Assembly: GCA_963575745.1 (NCBI GenBank)
Contig: CAUYUJ010001405.1
Location: 1-64,000 of the forward strand
DNA: 64,000 bases
Direction of reading: 5' to 3'
From: Prorocentrum cordatum
Taxonomy: Eukaryota; Sar; Dinophyceae; Prorocentrales; Prorocentraceae
The notes beneath the pieces are model-generated. The model was not told the origin of the DNA. It worked only from the letters and a program-made list of their open reading frames with translations, and did not search any database. Below are positions 55,681 through 64,000 of the stretch, piece by piece; positions within the stretch are counted from its first letter, which is position 1; each line of letters begins with the position of its first letter. The translations under genes and the position numbers were made by a program.

Positions 55681-56230
55681 GCCGAGGAGGAGGCGGTGCG
55701 GATGGCCGCGAAAGGCTGGAGAACAGTGACCCAACAGCCATGTCCGAGCCGCCTCGCCGTGCAGGGTGACCTTCGAGGGGCAACCGCCAATTCCCGAGCG
55801 CGATCCAGCCGCTGGAGCGCCACGCCGGCAAGTGAAGACGATCGCAAGTGAGAACCCAGGCGTGCCCGACTCCAAAGATCCTTGTCGTGCAGGTAGGACT
55901 TCAGAACCGTAAAATGAGACCTTGCGATTCACGTGCGCGGTTCGAGGGCAATGGGGGAACCAGGTTACCGCGTGGCGGCGCAATGACCCAGCAGCCAAAC
56001 CAAACATCCCAAGCCTTGCCGTGCCGGTAAAGCTTCAGGGCACCGCGCCAGAGCCCCGCGAGCGCCCAAAAGCTGGACCGCACCAGGCCCGTGCAAGTGA
56101 AGGCGACCACAAATGAGAGCCCAAGCGTGCCCGCCGCCCAGGAAACCATGTCGTACAGGTGGGACTTCAAAGCCGTGGGATGACACCTTGCGAATCAAGT
56201 GCGCGGGCCTGGGGGCGATGGGAGTGCAGG
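55680..56230. repeat. degenerate 265-bp tandem repeat, about 2.5 copies
   Basis: AAGTGAAGACGATCGCAAGT (55829) is matched by AAGTGAAGGCGACCACAAAT (about 56096), with GTCGTGCAGGTAGGACTTC and GTCGTACAGGTGGGACTTC in the same relative place. A partial earlier copy lies at 55690-55828. Confidence 0.75.
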
Positions 56231-56481
56231 AAACGACGAGTGGGCGCCGTCTGTCGGGTGGCCCGAGGATCGAGCGGCGGGGGGCCGTGGGCCAATGCCC
56301 GCAAGTGCCTGCCAAGGACCGTGCCGCCTAGGGCGCGGCGGCCACTGCCGGGGTGGGGCAGCGCGCCCAGACCACCAGCGTGAACCCTTGCGGCCATCGC
56401 CTGGTGGGGCGGACGGGAGCGCGGCCCCTGGGGAGCTGGTGCCATGCCAGTAGGACCAACAGAGGGTGTTCATGGGAGGCA

Positions 56482-56740
56482 GCTGATTGCTGCAAGCGCG
56501 CGACTGTCCTCGGCGAGGAATGCCCGCAGTAAGCAGCTGATCGCTGCAAGCGTTCGAAGGTCCTCGGCAGAGGAATGCCCGCGATCAGCAGCTGATCGCT
56601 GCAAGCGCTCGTAGATCCTCCGAAGGAGATTGCCACAACAAACGCAAAACGCGCCAGAGAGACCCCGGGGAAGCAAGAGCGAGGAGACGACGAGGGAGGG
56701 GGGGGGGGGGGGCGAAGAGGCAGCTGATCGCTGCAAGCAC
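56482..56740. repeat. 64-bp tandem repeat, about 3 copies
   Basis: Units contain GCAGCTGATCGCTGCAAGCG, GTCCTCGGC and GAGGAATGCCCGC. GCAGCTGATCGCTGC is a short inverted repeat. A last half unit lies at 56721. 56231-56480 has no gene. Confidence 0.85.
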
Positions 56741-56776
56741 AAGACAAGAGACCGCCCGGGGCGGGGCGTGGAGCGG

Positions 56777-57397
56777 ATGATGCGCGAGGGGTCGTGGAGA
56801 GTGGTTGCCGCTGTTGCGATTTGTCTGTGGATGGTTCTTCCCAGCCGTGGCTGCGTTTGCCCTGCTTGCCGCTTCGCACCGCGGAGGCATCGCGGTCTAG
56901 CCCTTTGCCTGGGCGCCCGGCTTTGCCCCGACCGTCCGTCGCGAGGCCCCGGCGCGGGGGCGTCGAAGTTGGTCTGGGGTCGGCGCTGCTGGTCGAGAGC
57001 GGGCGTCGTAGCCGCTCTGTCGCCAAGCGGCCTGGAAGTCTTCGCAGGCGGCCTTGGATTGCAGATGTGGGTCAATAGGGGCAAGCCCGGCCCGACATGC
57101 CTTGCGCGCAATCCCACTGTGCCGGACCCTTTTGAATGCGGGTCCGAGTTCGCTTTGCATCCTTTAAATAAAAGGCGGGGTTGCTCTCGGCCGCGCCCTG
57201 TGCCTCTACGAAATGCGCGTGGGCGTCTTGTGCATCTGGTCGGCAGCCTGAGTGCGACAGCCGGTTGTCGTGAGGGGGTTGTCGGCGACGTCGCGCCAAA
57301 CTCTTCGAAGCCACGTGCCAACGGCTTCGCTATTGGGAGTCGCGCGTGCGGCATGGCCCTGTCGCTGGGCCCCGTGGTCCCACGTCCTGTAGTTTGA
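56777..57397 (+). CDS. possible ORF with signal-peptide-like start
   Basis: 206 codons from the ATG at 56777 to a TGA at 57395. The N-terminus MMREGSWRVVAAVAICLWMV followed by LPSRGC looks like a signal peptide. The rest is Cys- and Arg-rich, with PNSSKPRANGFAIGSRACG near the end. I recognise no domain. In GC-rich sequence a 206-codon frame is not strong evidence, and a competing minus frame exists. Confidence 0.18.
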   Translation: MMREGSWRVVAAVAICLWMVLPSRGCVCPACRFAPRRHRGLALCLGARLCPDRPSRGPGAGASKLVWGRRCWSRAGVVAALSPSGLEVFAGGLGLQMWVNRGKPGPTCLARNPTVPDPFECGSEFALHPLNKRRGCSRPRPVPLRNARGRLVHLVGSLSATAGCREGVVGDVAPNSSKPRANGFAIGSRACGMALSLGPVVPRPVV

Positions 57398-57416
57398 TCA
57401 GCTCGAGCCGTTGCTC

Positions 57417-57500
57417 ATGGGGGTACTTTTTTGTCGCGACCGCAAGCGAAGGCGCCAGCGGCGTCACAAGTCGGCTCGGGCTACGAGCAGAACTAATTGA
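57417..57500. repeat. dispersed repeat related to 27966-28050
   Basis: CGACCGCAAGCGAAGGCG and a following AACTAATTGACC-type end match GTCCGCAAGCGAAGGCG and CCTAATTAGCAAC at 27966-28050. Confidence 0.55.
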
Positions 57501-58480
57501 CCTGGCGCGCATTGGCAACTGTAGGGCCACCGCCGGGGGGCGATGGGCTGCGCCGAGGGCTGAGGCTGCAAGAGCTGCCGGGGGCTGCCAGGTGGCCAAG
57601 CAAGCGTGCGGGCATCCCAGGGATGAGATCACCGAGATGGACGACTAGGACCTTGTCGCACTGGGCGCCAGAGGTCGACGCGCCACAAGCGTGGCAAAGC
57701 ACGGGGCTGCATGAACAGACCAGCGTGCTAGGCAGCAAGCCAACGGGGGTGAACACACATGGCCGACCAAGAAGGCTGAACCACTCTTGAGTAAGCCAGC
57801 GGGCCAACATCCCATCGGACCAGCCAACGGCAGACGCAGCCAGGCCGTGGCGGTGACTGGAGACCAAGGGCCAAGGAAGTGCAAGCACTCGAGCCAGAAC
57901 TGGTCAAGGCGCGCGTCGCCAGAACGCCAGGGTGCCTCGCCCGACTACACGGAACCATAATGAGGGCCACGCGGGCGAGGGACAGAGCGGGGTCGCAGAC
58001 AGCCGACGGCTGAGGTAACCTGAACCCAGGAGCTCGCGACAAGGCGCGTGCGTCGAAGACGCCGCGGAGAGGTGTGCCAGTGCCGGAGAAGCCGAGCCAG
58101 GCTGTGGCCAGGTCCGAGCAAAGGCCAGGGTAAGAGCATGTAGAGCCAACGGCCGCGGCCGAGAGGCACGCCGCGCCCCGCCCCAGCAGGGGCCAGCGCC
58201 CCAGAGCTGCCCCCCACCCCGCCCAGGCCGACACGCCGCCCGACCAGTCGACTGCAGCCCCGTCCACGCAACCCCTCCAGCAACGGCGCGCTCTCCGCCG
58301 CGCGCGCCAGCAGCGGTCCGAGGGCCCGCGGCTTTCGGGAGGCCCACGGGCACCACGGAAGACAAGTCCACCACTGCACCAGCATCGGCAGCCCCAGCTT
58401 CAGCTGAACATGGCGACGTCGACCTGCCCCTCGCGCTGTTTACCGCGCGGGCGCACCTGGGGGCAGGGCCCAGCAAAACG
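57500..58480. other. region without a recognised gene
   Basis: Stop-poor on the minus strand but without recognisable motifs. It may be a downstream part of the DIRS-like fragment at 58512-60580. Confidence 0.3.
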
Positions 58481-58511
58481 TGCAGCGACGCAGCCCAGCC
58501 CCATCCGCCGT

Positions 58512-59379
58512 TTACCCAGCGCGTGCACGTGGGGGCCGGGTCTCGCGATCTATAACGCCCGCGCTCGGCTCCGAGACCTCCGCCTCGTGCGCCGCGCCCG
58601 CGGAGTGGGTCTCCCTGCTGTCGATTTCCGGGTCAAGGACGGCCGCGTCGAGCTGCCCCTGCGGCCCCAGAGCTCCGTCGCAGTCTCCGGCTGCGCGCCC
58701 GCCTGCGGGCGCCGCGCCTGCCAGGGCGCCCTGCGCGAGGATCTCGACGAACGTCCAATGGCAAACCTGCGATGCCCAGCAGTGGCGGCGGCTGGTGCCC
58801 GGCAGCGGGCCCCCGAGGGAGACGCGCTCGCGTCGGCCGCTGCAGCGCTCGGCGATCCAGCGGGCGAACTGCTTCGAGGCACGGGCCACGATCCAGGTGC
58901 GCCCGCGATAGCGGGCTCCGTCATCCCCGCCAGGACCGCTCGGCGCCCCAGATGGCGGGGTAGATGCCGTCGGGGGCCGGGTTCTCGGCCCGCGCGAGCT
59001 TGCCGCGGTCGAGGGATCGCTCGATGACCTCGGCGATGTCTTTGCCCGCCTCCTCCGAGGGGAGAAGCGGCTCGACGCCGTCGGGGTGCGCCGCCGCGCG
59101 GGCCCCGCCGTTGCAGCGTATCCAGGGGCGAAAGTTGGCGCAGACCGACTCGAGCCCGATGGCGTTCACCTCGCTCTCGGCGATGTCTTGCAGGATGCGA
59201 CGCCGCGCGCCCCTGCCCCGCGCGTTGCGGTCCCCCCTGGGCCCGGTGCGCTCCAGCGGGTCTTGATAGCACTCGATAGGCTCCTGGGCTGTGAGGCCGC
59301 GGGCCCTCCAGGTCTGGGTCCAGTGGCCCGAGCCTGCCATGACCTCCAGCGCGACGAGCCGCTCGTCTGGCATGGTCAC
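58512..59379 (-). pseudogene. methyltransferase-like domain (DIRS-associated), frameshifted
   Basis: VALEVMAGSGHWTQTWRARG is the methyl-donor-binding-like start. NAIGLESVCANFRPWIRCNG and GARAAAHPDGVEPLLPSEEA follow, then LARAENPAPDGIYPAIWG (ENP motif). After a frameshift near 58930 it continues TWIVARASKQFARWIAERCS and CWASQVCHWTFVEILAQG. The order fits a C5-methyltransferase-like domain carried by DIRS-type elements. The expected PPC of active enzymes reads VCANF, so activity is doubtful. Confidence 0.5.
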
Positions 59380-59548
59380 CGCGTCGGGGACGTCGCGCGC
59401 GCGGCAGCGGCGGCGGCTCCAGGCCTGGAGACCCCAGCCCGCGATGGTCAGCGCGGTGTCCTCGTTGGCTGTGGGGGGGTCGATGGGCGCGACGTCGCCG
59501 GCGACCTGGGCCGCCGCCCTGCCGCTTTTTCCGAAGGAACTTGCAGCG

Positions 59549-60580
59549 CTAGCAGGTCCTCGGATGGGGGATGAACGCTTCGGGCGCCCACTCCTTCGCC
59601 TGGTTGAGCAGCGCCTTCCAGCCGAGCGCTACGTAGTCGCACGGGGGGCTGCCGCCCCAGTTGTTGGCGCGCTGCGTGAGGTCGGCCAGCAGCGTCTGCT
59701 CGTCGATCTCCGGGCCAGCTCGGAAAATCCTCGCGCGCCTCCCGTGGATCAGCTGCCAGCGCTGTTTCGCCTGCGGGCCCGCGGCAGACCCAGAGACCCT
59801 CTCGAAAATGACGCGGCCCGGCGAGTCGACTCGGACGAAGTTGAGGACCACGTCGCCGAGCCGCTCCAACGGGAAGGTACGCAGACTCCGGCAATCTTTG
59901 TTGCGACGCGGGTGCGGCACGTCGCGGATGCACCCGCGCACCTCGCGCTCAGCGCGATCAATCCTCTCGGGGGCCTCTCCGGGAGCCCTTGTGGCCGCGG
60001 AAGCCTCTGCCCACAGCCCCTCGCGAGGCCCTCGCGCAACTTGGAGGCGAGGGAGCGCGCCGACTCTGGGCTGGGGGTCCAATCCGGGCCCGCTGCTCCG
60101 CCCCCCAGGGAGTCCTGCGCCAGGAAGCCCGCGGCCACGTGAATCAGCGCGCAGCATGCACTGGCGCTCCTCCAACTTGCCCCCACCGAGCTGCAGCGCT
60201 TTCCGTAGACCGCGCGACAGCCGAATGGTGTCGCGGTCATCGTACGTCGGGAAGGTCAGACCTGCGAGCAGGAGCTCGCCGCGCCTGTAGCCGTCGCCGC
60301 CAGGCCAGCTCGGCTGCGCGACCTTGGCGCAGCCGGGGCCCGACCCAACGCAGCCCTCACCGGCCCTTGGGATCTGGTCGAGGTGGTCGCCCGCCTCCTC
60401 CGCCAAGGCTGAGGGCCCGCTGTGCGCGAGCCTGTCGAGGATCGCGCCGATGGAAAGCTCCTCGTCTCTGAGGCTCCCGTGCAGGTGCCTGCCCTTGACG
60501 TAGGACTGGAGCTGGTCGGGGCCTTCCTTGGACCCTCGGCCTCTCGCCCCAGGGCAAACGCGGTTGCCGCGCGGCAACCT
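59549..60580 (-). pseudogene. DIRS-like gag/pol N-terminal region (second family)
   Basis: Minus-strand frame with LPRGNRVCPGARGRG, SLRDEELSIGAILDRLAHSG, AQPSWPGGDGYRRGELLLAG, LTFPTYDDRDTIRLSRGLRK, RNKDCRSLRTFPLERLGDVV and LNFVRVDSPGRVIFERVSGS. These are the conserved blocks of a dinoflagellate DIRS-like polyprotein region I recognise. The N-terminal side is cut at about 60580, where a + strand LINE fragment begins. Confidence 0.5.
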
Positions 60581-60589
60581 TCTCAATGT

Positions 60590-61662
60590 ATTGCAGAGTG
60601 GCAGCGATGCCACGGTGCGCCTCTATAACACATCTGTCCTGCCCACGCTCAGTTTCGCCGCCCAGTTTTCCCCGCTGGATCTGAAAATTGCTCGACGAGA
60701 ATTTTAAAGTCTCCACAAAATGCGCAGCATGCCGCCGAACTCTTGCCGCCAAATAGATTTCATTGCGATGGCGGAACGGAGTCCGCCCCCGATCCCACGT
60801 TCAGCCCAGGTCACTGCCGCCGCCTCTGCAATCCGATCGGCCTCTTCCAAGCTGCGCGGCGACTGGGGACCTTTCCGCGCCCGCCTCAAAAACATTGCGC
60901 GGGAGGAAAGCACGGTGCACGCCCACCACGGGTGGGTCGCAGGCCATTGGCCCCCTCCCTTCTGGGAACGGCCTGTGTCCATCGTGCAGTACTGCCACGC
61001 TTTGTCGCCTGGCCAACGCGTCGCCCTGTTTCCAGCCGCTGCCGCGGCCGCCGCGAACCGCCCGGTTGCGCGGGAAATTCGCGAGGCTGCTGCCGCCAAG
61101 CCGCTTCGTCGCCCAGAGGTGCAGCGCGCGGTCGCGCGAGCGCTCAGGCATGCTTCATCTTGCCCCTCCGTCACTCTTCACAAGCGCATCGCTTCGCGGG
61201 GCACCCAGCAGCCGCCGCCGCTTCCTGCGCTCACCAGGCGCTGGTCCGCTATCGCCATTGCCCTCGCAAAGGTCCGCCCCAGTTGGCGCTGGGTGGTCTT
61301 CAAAACGCTCAGTGGCGGCTGTACCACCGCTCACCGCATGCGCGCGCTAGCCCCGAGGCCATGCGCATTCGGGTGCCCGATGCACCTGGCTCGTTCCCCC
61401 ACTACTTCTCCTGCTCCGCCCTCTTGAGCCTCTTTTGGTCTCCCGACGCCCCCCCCCGCCTCTCAGCGCGCTTGCGTTTTGGGGCTTGGGCCCCGCTGCT
61501 GCGCTCCCGTCCGAGCCTGAGCGCGACCTCTCGTTGCGCCAGACGATTCGCAGGGTCGCGCTGGCTTTCCACCTGCAATGCAAAATGAAGCAGTTCGCAG
61601 CGCCATCGCCAGCGCACAGTGCTGAAGCGGTGGCCGCAGCCAAAGCACTGTTGCGGCGATGA
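60590..61662 (+). pseudogene. LINE (non-LTR) ORF2 C-terminal fragment
   Basis: Reads VRLYNTSVLPTLSFAAQFSP and LDLKIARREF, then a TAA at 60705 in the same frame. It continues MRSMPPNSCRQIDFIAMAER. Past WVVFKTLSGGCTTAHRMRAL it ends in a Cys-rich motif, CAFGC then (after a shift near 61376) PHYFSC, like the CCHC-type finger that closes LINE ORF2 proteins. The last codons AEAVAAAKALLRR end in TGA (61660-61662). The 5' part, including the RT catalytic core, is missing. There is no poly-A or 3' UTR: the next element starts 3 bases later. Confidence 0.5.
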
Positions 61663-62296
61663 GCTAGGTGCTCAGACGGGACGCGCGGAGGGGCATCACT
61701 TGCCCGCTTCTCGCGTCGTGCCCGCCTGCCCTCGCCCCCCCCGCTTCAGGCGACTTGAACTCCTCGCTCCCGCCCGACTCCTCCACCCCATTCGCCGTCG
61801 TTGTGATAGTCGTCGTCGTCGTCGTTGTTGTGGATTGGTGCGCGAGAGGTGAAGGCCCGATCATCAGCATCATCAGCATCATCATCCTCATCATCATTGT
61901 CGTCGTCAGCAGCAGCATCAGAATCAGCATCATAAGTATCAGCATCATCGTCGTCCTCATCATCATCGTCGTCGCCAGCATCATCCTGATCATCATCACC
62001 ATCAGCATCATCATCCTAGTCACCATCATAATCAGCATCGTGATCATCAACATGGTCAGTATTTACACGCGAACACGGTGCGTCTCGACTGATTTCGGCC
62101 GCTCGACCCAAGTCGTCTTCACCGCAATCTCGGCGGCTCAAGCTCCAAAGGCTCGGGCCGCCTCCCCGGGCGCGGTGGGTGCGGGGGCGGCTGCTCGAGC
62201 CAGGCCCCGAGTGCGCGGCCCAAGGGTTGTTGATCTCTGCGCGCTCGAGCTCGGCGCGCCCGCCCTCCCCGCAGGTCGAGCGCGGGGAATTGCGCG

Positions 62297-63184
62297 GTGC
62301 CGGTCTGTCCGAGCCGCCCGTCGCGCCGGCCCGTTGCCGGGGCTGTCTTTGGAGGGGGGGCGCCCCCGCGGCGCGGCGAGACCGAGCAGTTCTGCGCGGG
62401 GGCGGGGCTCGGGCCGTGGGCCGCGCTGACATTCTTGCTGGGGGTCGCGGCCGGCGCCGTCTTCGCGGCGCGCCTGCGCGTCGCGAGACGCGCGGCGCTG
62501 CAGGGGTGGACCGCGATGAAGAGCAAGAAGGAAGAGGGCGAGGATGAGCTGGGGCCGCGTCTTGCACAACGTGGACGGCCCGCCGCTCTGGCACCAGCGG
62601 AGGGCGCATGGCGCGGTGGCACGCTCGGGCGGTAAGCTGCACTCGGCGGCGACCCCCGACTCGCACGTGCGCGCCGAGGACTGGTCCGCTGCGTCGGCCG
62701 AGGTCGCGGGCGCGCGGCGGCGCGCCGACCGTCGAGACTTGCCGGCGAGCGCGGCTCGGGGCCGGGCGCGCCGCTGCAGGCGGGCGTCGGCGCGCAGCCT
62801 TCCGGAGGGCCGCCGAGGCCGGGGCGGAGTTGCGCGCGCTGCCGGGCGCCCAGGGCGCGCCGCTGCCCGCCGCGGACGTCGCGCGACCCACGTGCTTCTG
62901 AAGAGTTCACGTCGGTTTTGGCCGCCCGTGGCATGCTCAATTTTTCGCGCGAGGATGGCGAGCGAGTGGGGACTTTTTTCGCGACCAAAAAGAATGGCAA
63001 GCTCAGGCTTGTCATAGACTGTGGACGCTCAAACTGTCACTTCTCCGAGGCGGGGCGGGTCTCTCTCTGCGCCGGCGATGGCCTTGCGGCCATCGAGCTG
63101 GGCGCCGACGAAGAGATGTCTGTTGGCGACGCCAGCAGCGAGCCCGCGGCCTTCAGACGACGCGACGTCCTGCCAAGCACCCTC
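62297..63184 (+). pseudogene. DIRS-like gag/RT N-terminal fragment, copy 2
   Basis: Same three-frame structure as copy 1: membrane segment near 62415-62470, VDGPPLWHQR near 62565, RT fingers (GMLNFSREDGERVG, KKNGKLRLVIDCGR) at about 62930-63030. The frame breaks are shared with copy 1, so they predate the duplication. Confidence 0.58.
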
Positions 63185-63799
63185 CTGGGGCACCACGGGC
63201 GGCACCGAGGCGCCACCTCAGAGAACCGCTGCGAACCGCCGCGGGGGCCCTGGGACCCCTGGCGCCACAAGGGCGCCGCCTGCGAGCAGCGGAAGAGGGG
63301 GGCCTCAGAGGGCCCCTGCGAACCCCCGCGGGAGCCAGCGAGACTGCCTCGGCAGCGAATGCCGACGCTTGATACCCCGCCTCGGACACGGGGGGAAGGA
63401 GGACCGACCTGGAGCGACGAGTCTGCGAGCCCAGCCATGGCAACAAAGGGTGTGGCCTGCCTGGGATCTTCCTCCCCAGGAACCACGTTCAGGGGCGATG
63501 GGGATTCCAATGGGCTGCCTTCCCCCTGGGTGGTCCACTGCGCCCGCGCGGACCTTTGGGCAGCGCGCTCGGTGCGGCCAGCCTGGGGCGCTCGAGAGAC
63601 CCTCGCAGAAAATTCGAAACCCAGTGCTGGGGCTCACGGCGACCCGGGCCACAACCCCGCTGCTGGCGACGCGGCCGCAGCCTACGCCTGCCGCGACTCT
63701 GGGCGCGATGCCGCGGAGGGCGCCCGGGAACGGCGGAATGGAAGGCGCCAGCCCTATGCGCAGGCGAAGCGGACCAACGCGAGAGCCGTTCTTTTCTTG

Positions 63800-64000
63800 G
63801 TGGCTCAGGGCAAGGGCGCCCCCGCGGACAGACGACTCCGAGAACTCGACGAGCCGCTCCGCCGCGGTCGCCGCGCTCCGCGATGCCGAGGCGTGACCGA
63901 AGACGGCCGCCCCGCGCCGCCCCCCGCTGTGGAACAGCGCCGGGACGCCCCTGGCGGCCAGGCGCTCGTCGGCCCAGCCGCGGCGAAAGGCATGTGCGCC
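63800..64000 (-). pseudogene. tyrosine recombinase C-terminal fragment, copy 2 (partial)
   Basis: Minus-strand frame with FRRGWADERLAARG, PALFHSGGGRGAAVFGHAS and AERLVEFSES, matching copy 1. It is cut by the window end. Confidence 0.45.

Larger units (their letters stand above)
61665..64000. mobile_element. DIRS-derived chimaeric segment, copy 2 (runs off window)
   Basis: Begins TAGGTGCTCAGACGGG and follows 8031-10391 throughout, with a 24-base deletion in the region matching 8595-8618. The trinucleotide array, the gag/RT fragment on + and the start of the recombinase on - (FRRGWADERLAARG at about 63960) are all present. Confidence 0.88.

Noticed and set aside
54883-56007. 374-codon minus-strand open frame
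   Set aside because: It runs across CCAAGA-family steps and the 265-bp repeat and has no recognisable domain. It is best explained by stop-poor GC-rich DNA.

Overview
The window is GC-rich eukaryotic nuclear DNA dominated by repeats. It most likely comes from a dinoflagellate. Four things support this: a Copia polyprotein with the features I associate with dinoflagellate Copia elements; several decayed DIRS-like tyrosine-recombinase retroelements with a VDN reverse-transcriptase motif; a probable GC-AG intron of the introner type; and an 11-base match to the 3' end of the dinoflagellate spliced leader in the Copia LTRs. I saw no prokaryotic operons, rRNA, tRNA or CRISPR. A run of exactly 100 N marks an assembly gap. 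The species cannot be named from the sequence alone.

Layout. 1-8030: four head-to-tail units of about 2.2 kb, each with a large foldback, the last cut off at 8030. 8031-11808: a chimaeric DIRS-derived segment with a truncated gag/RT on + facing a frameshifted tyrosine recombinase on -. 11884-17888: composite tandem units built from related satellites and modules, with the gap at 16948-17047. 17889-19322: an AT-rich island. 19323-24310: microsatellites, minisatellites, a long alternating purine-pyrimidine stretch, (TG)n and G tracts. 24856-26095: a 90-bp satellite that runs into the last two exons of a PIF1-like helicase (26122-26587). 27240-35220: further tandem arrays (677 bp, 160 bp) and dispersed repeats. 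35230-36915: no recognised gene.

37270-43265 (-) is one decayed but nearly complete DIRS-like element: Cys-rich/membrane N-terminus, gag-like region, RT, RNase H, methyltransferase-like region, tyrosine recombinase. 45114-51290 (+) is an intact Copia LTR retrotransposon with identical 224-bp LTRs, a TGATT target duplication and one open frame of 1782 codons. 51350-58480 holds more minisatellites, a dispersed CCAAGA-rich family and one weak candidate ORF. 58512-64000 is a nest of three retroelement pieces: a DIRS-like gag/methyltransferase fragment (-), a LINE ORF2 tail (+), and a second copy of the 8031 segment, about 99% identical by eye, which runs off the window end.

The only gene set that looks functional is the Copia element. 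Its single polyprotein should supply Gag, protease, integrase, RT and RNase H, with a primer binding site and polypurine tract in the expected places. All other recognised coding sequence is fragmentary. Most long open frames elsewhere are by-products of GC-rich, stop-poor satellites, several of them with a 90-bp (3n) period.
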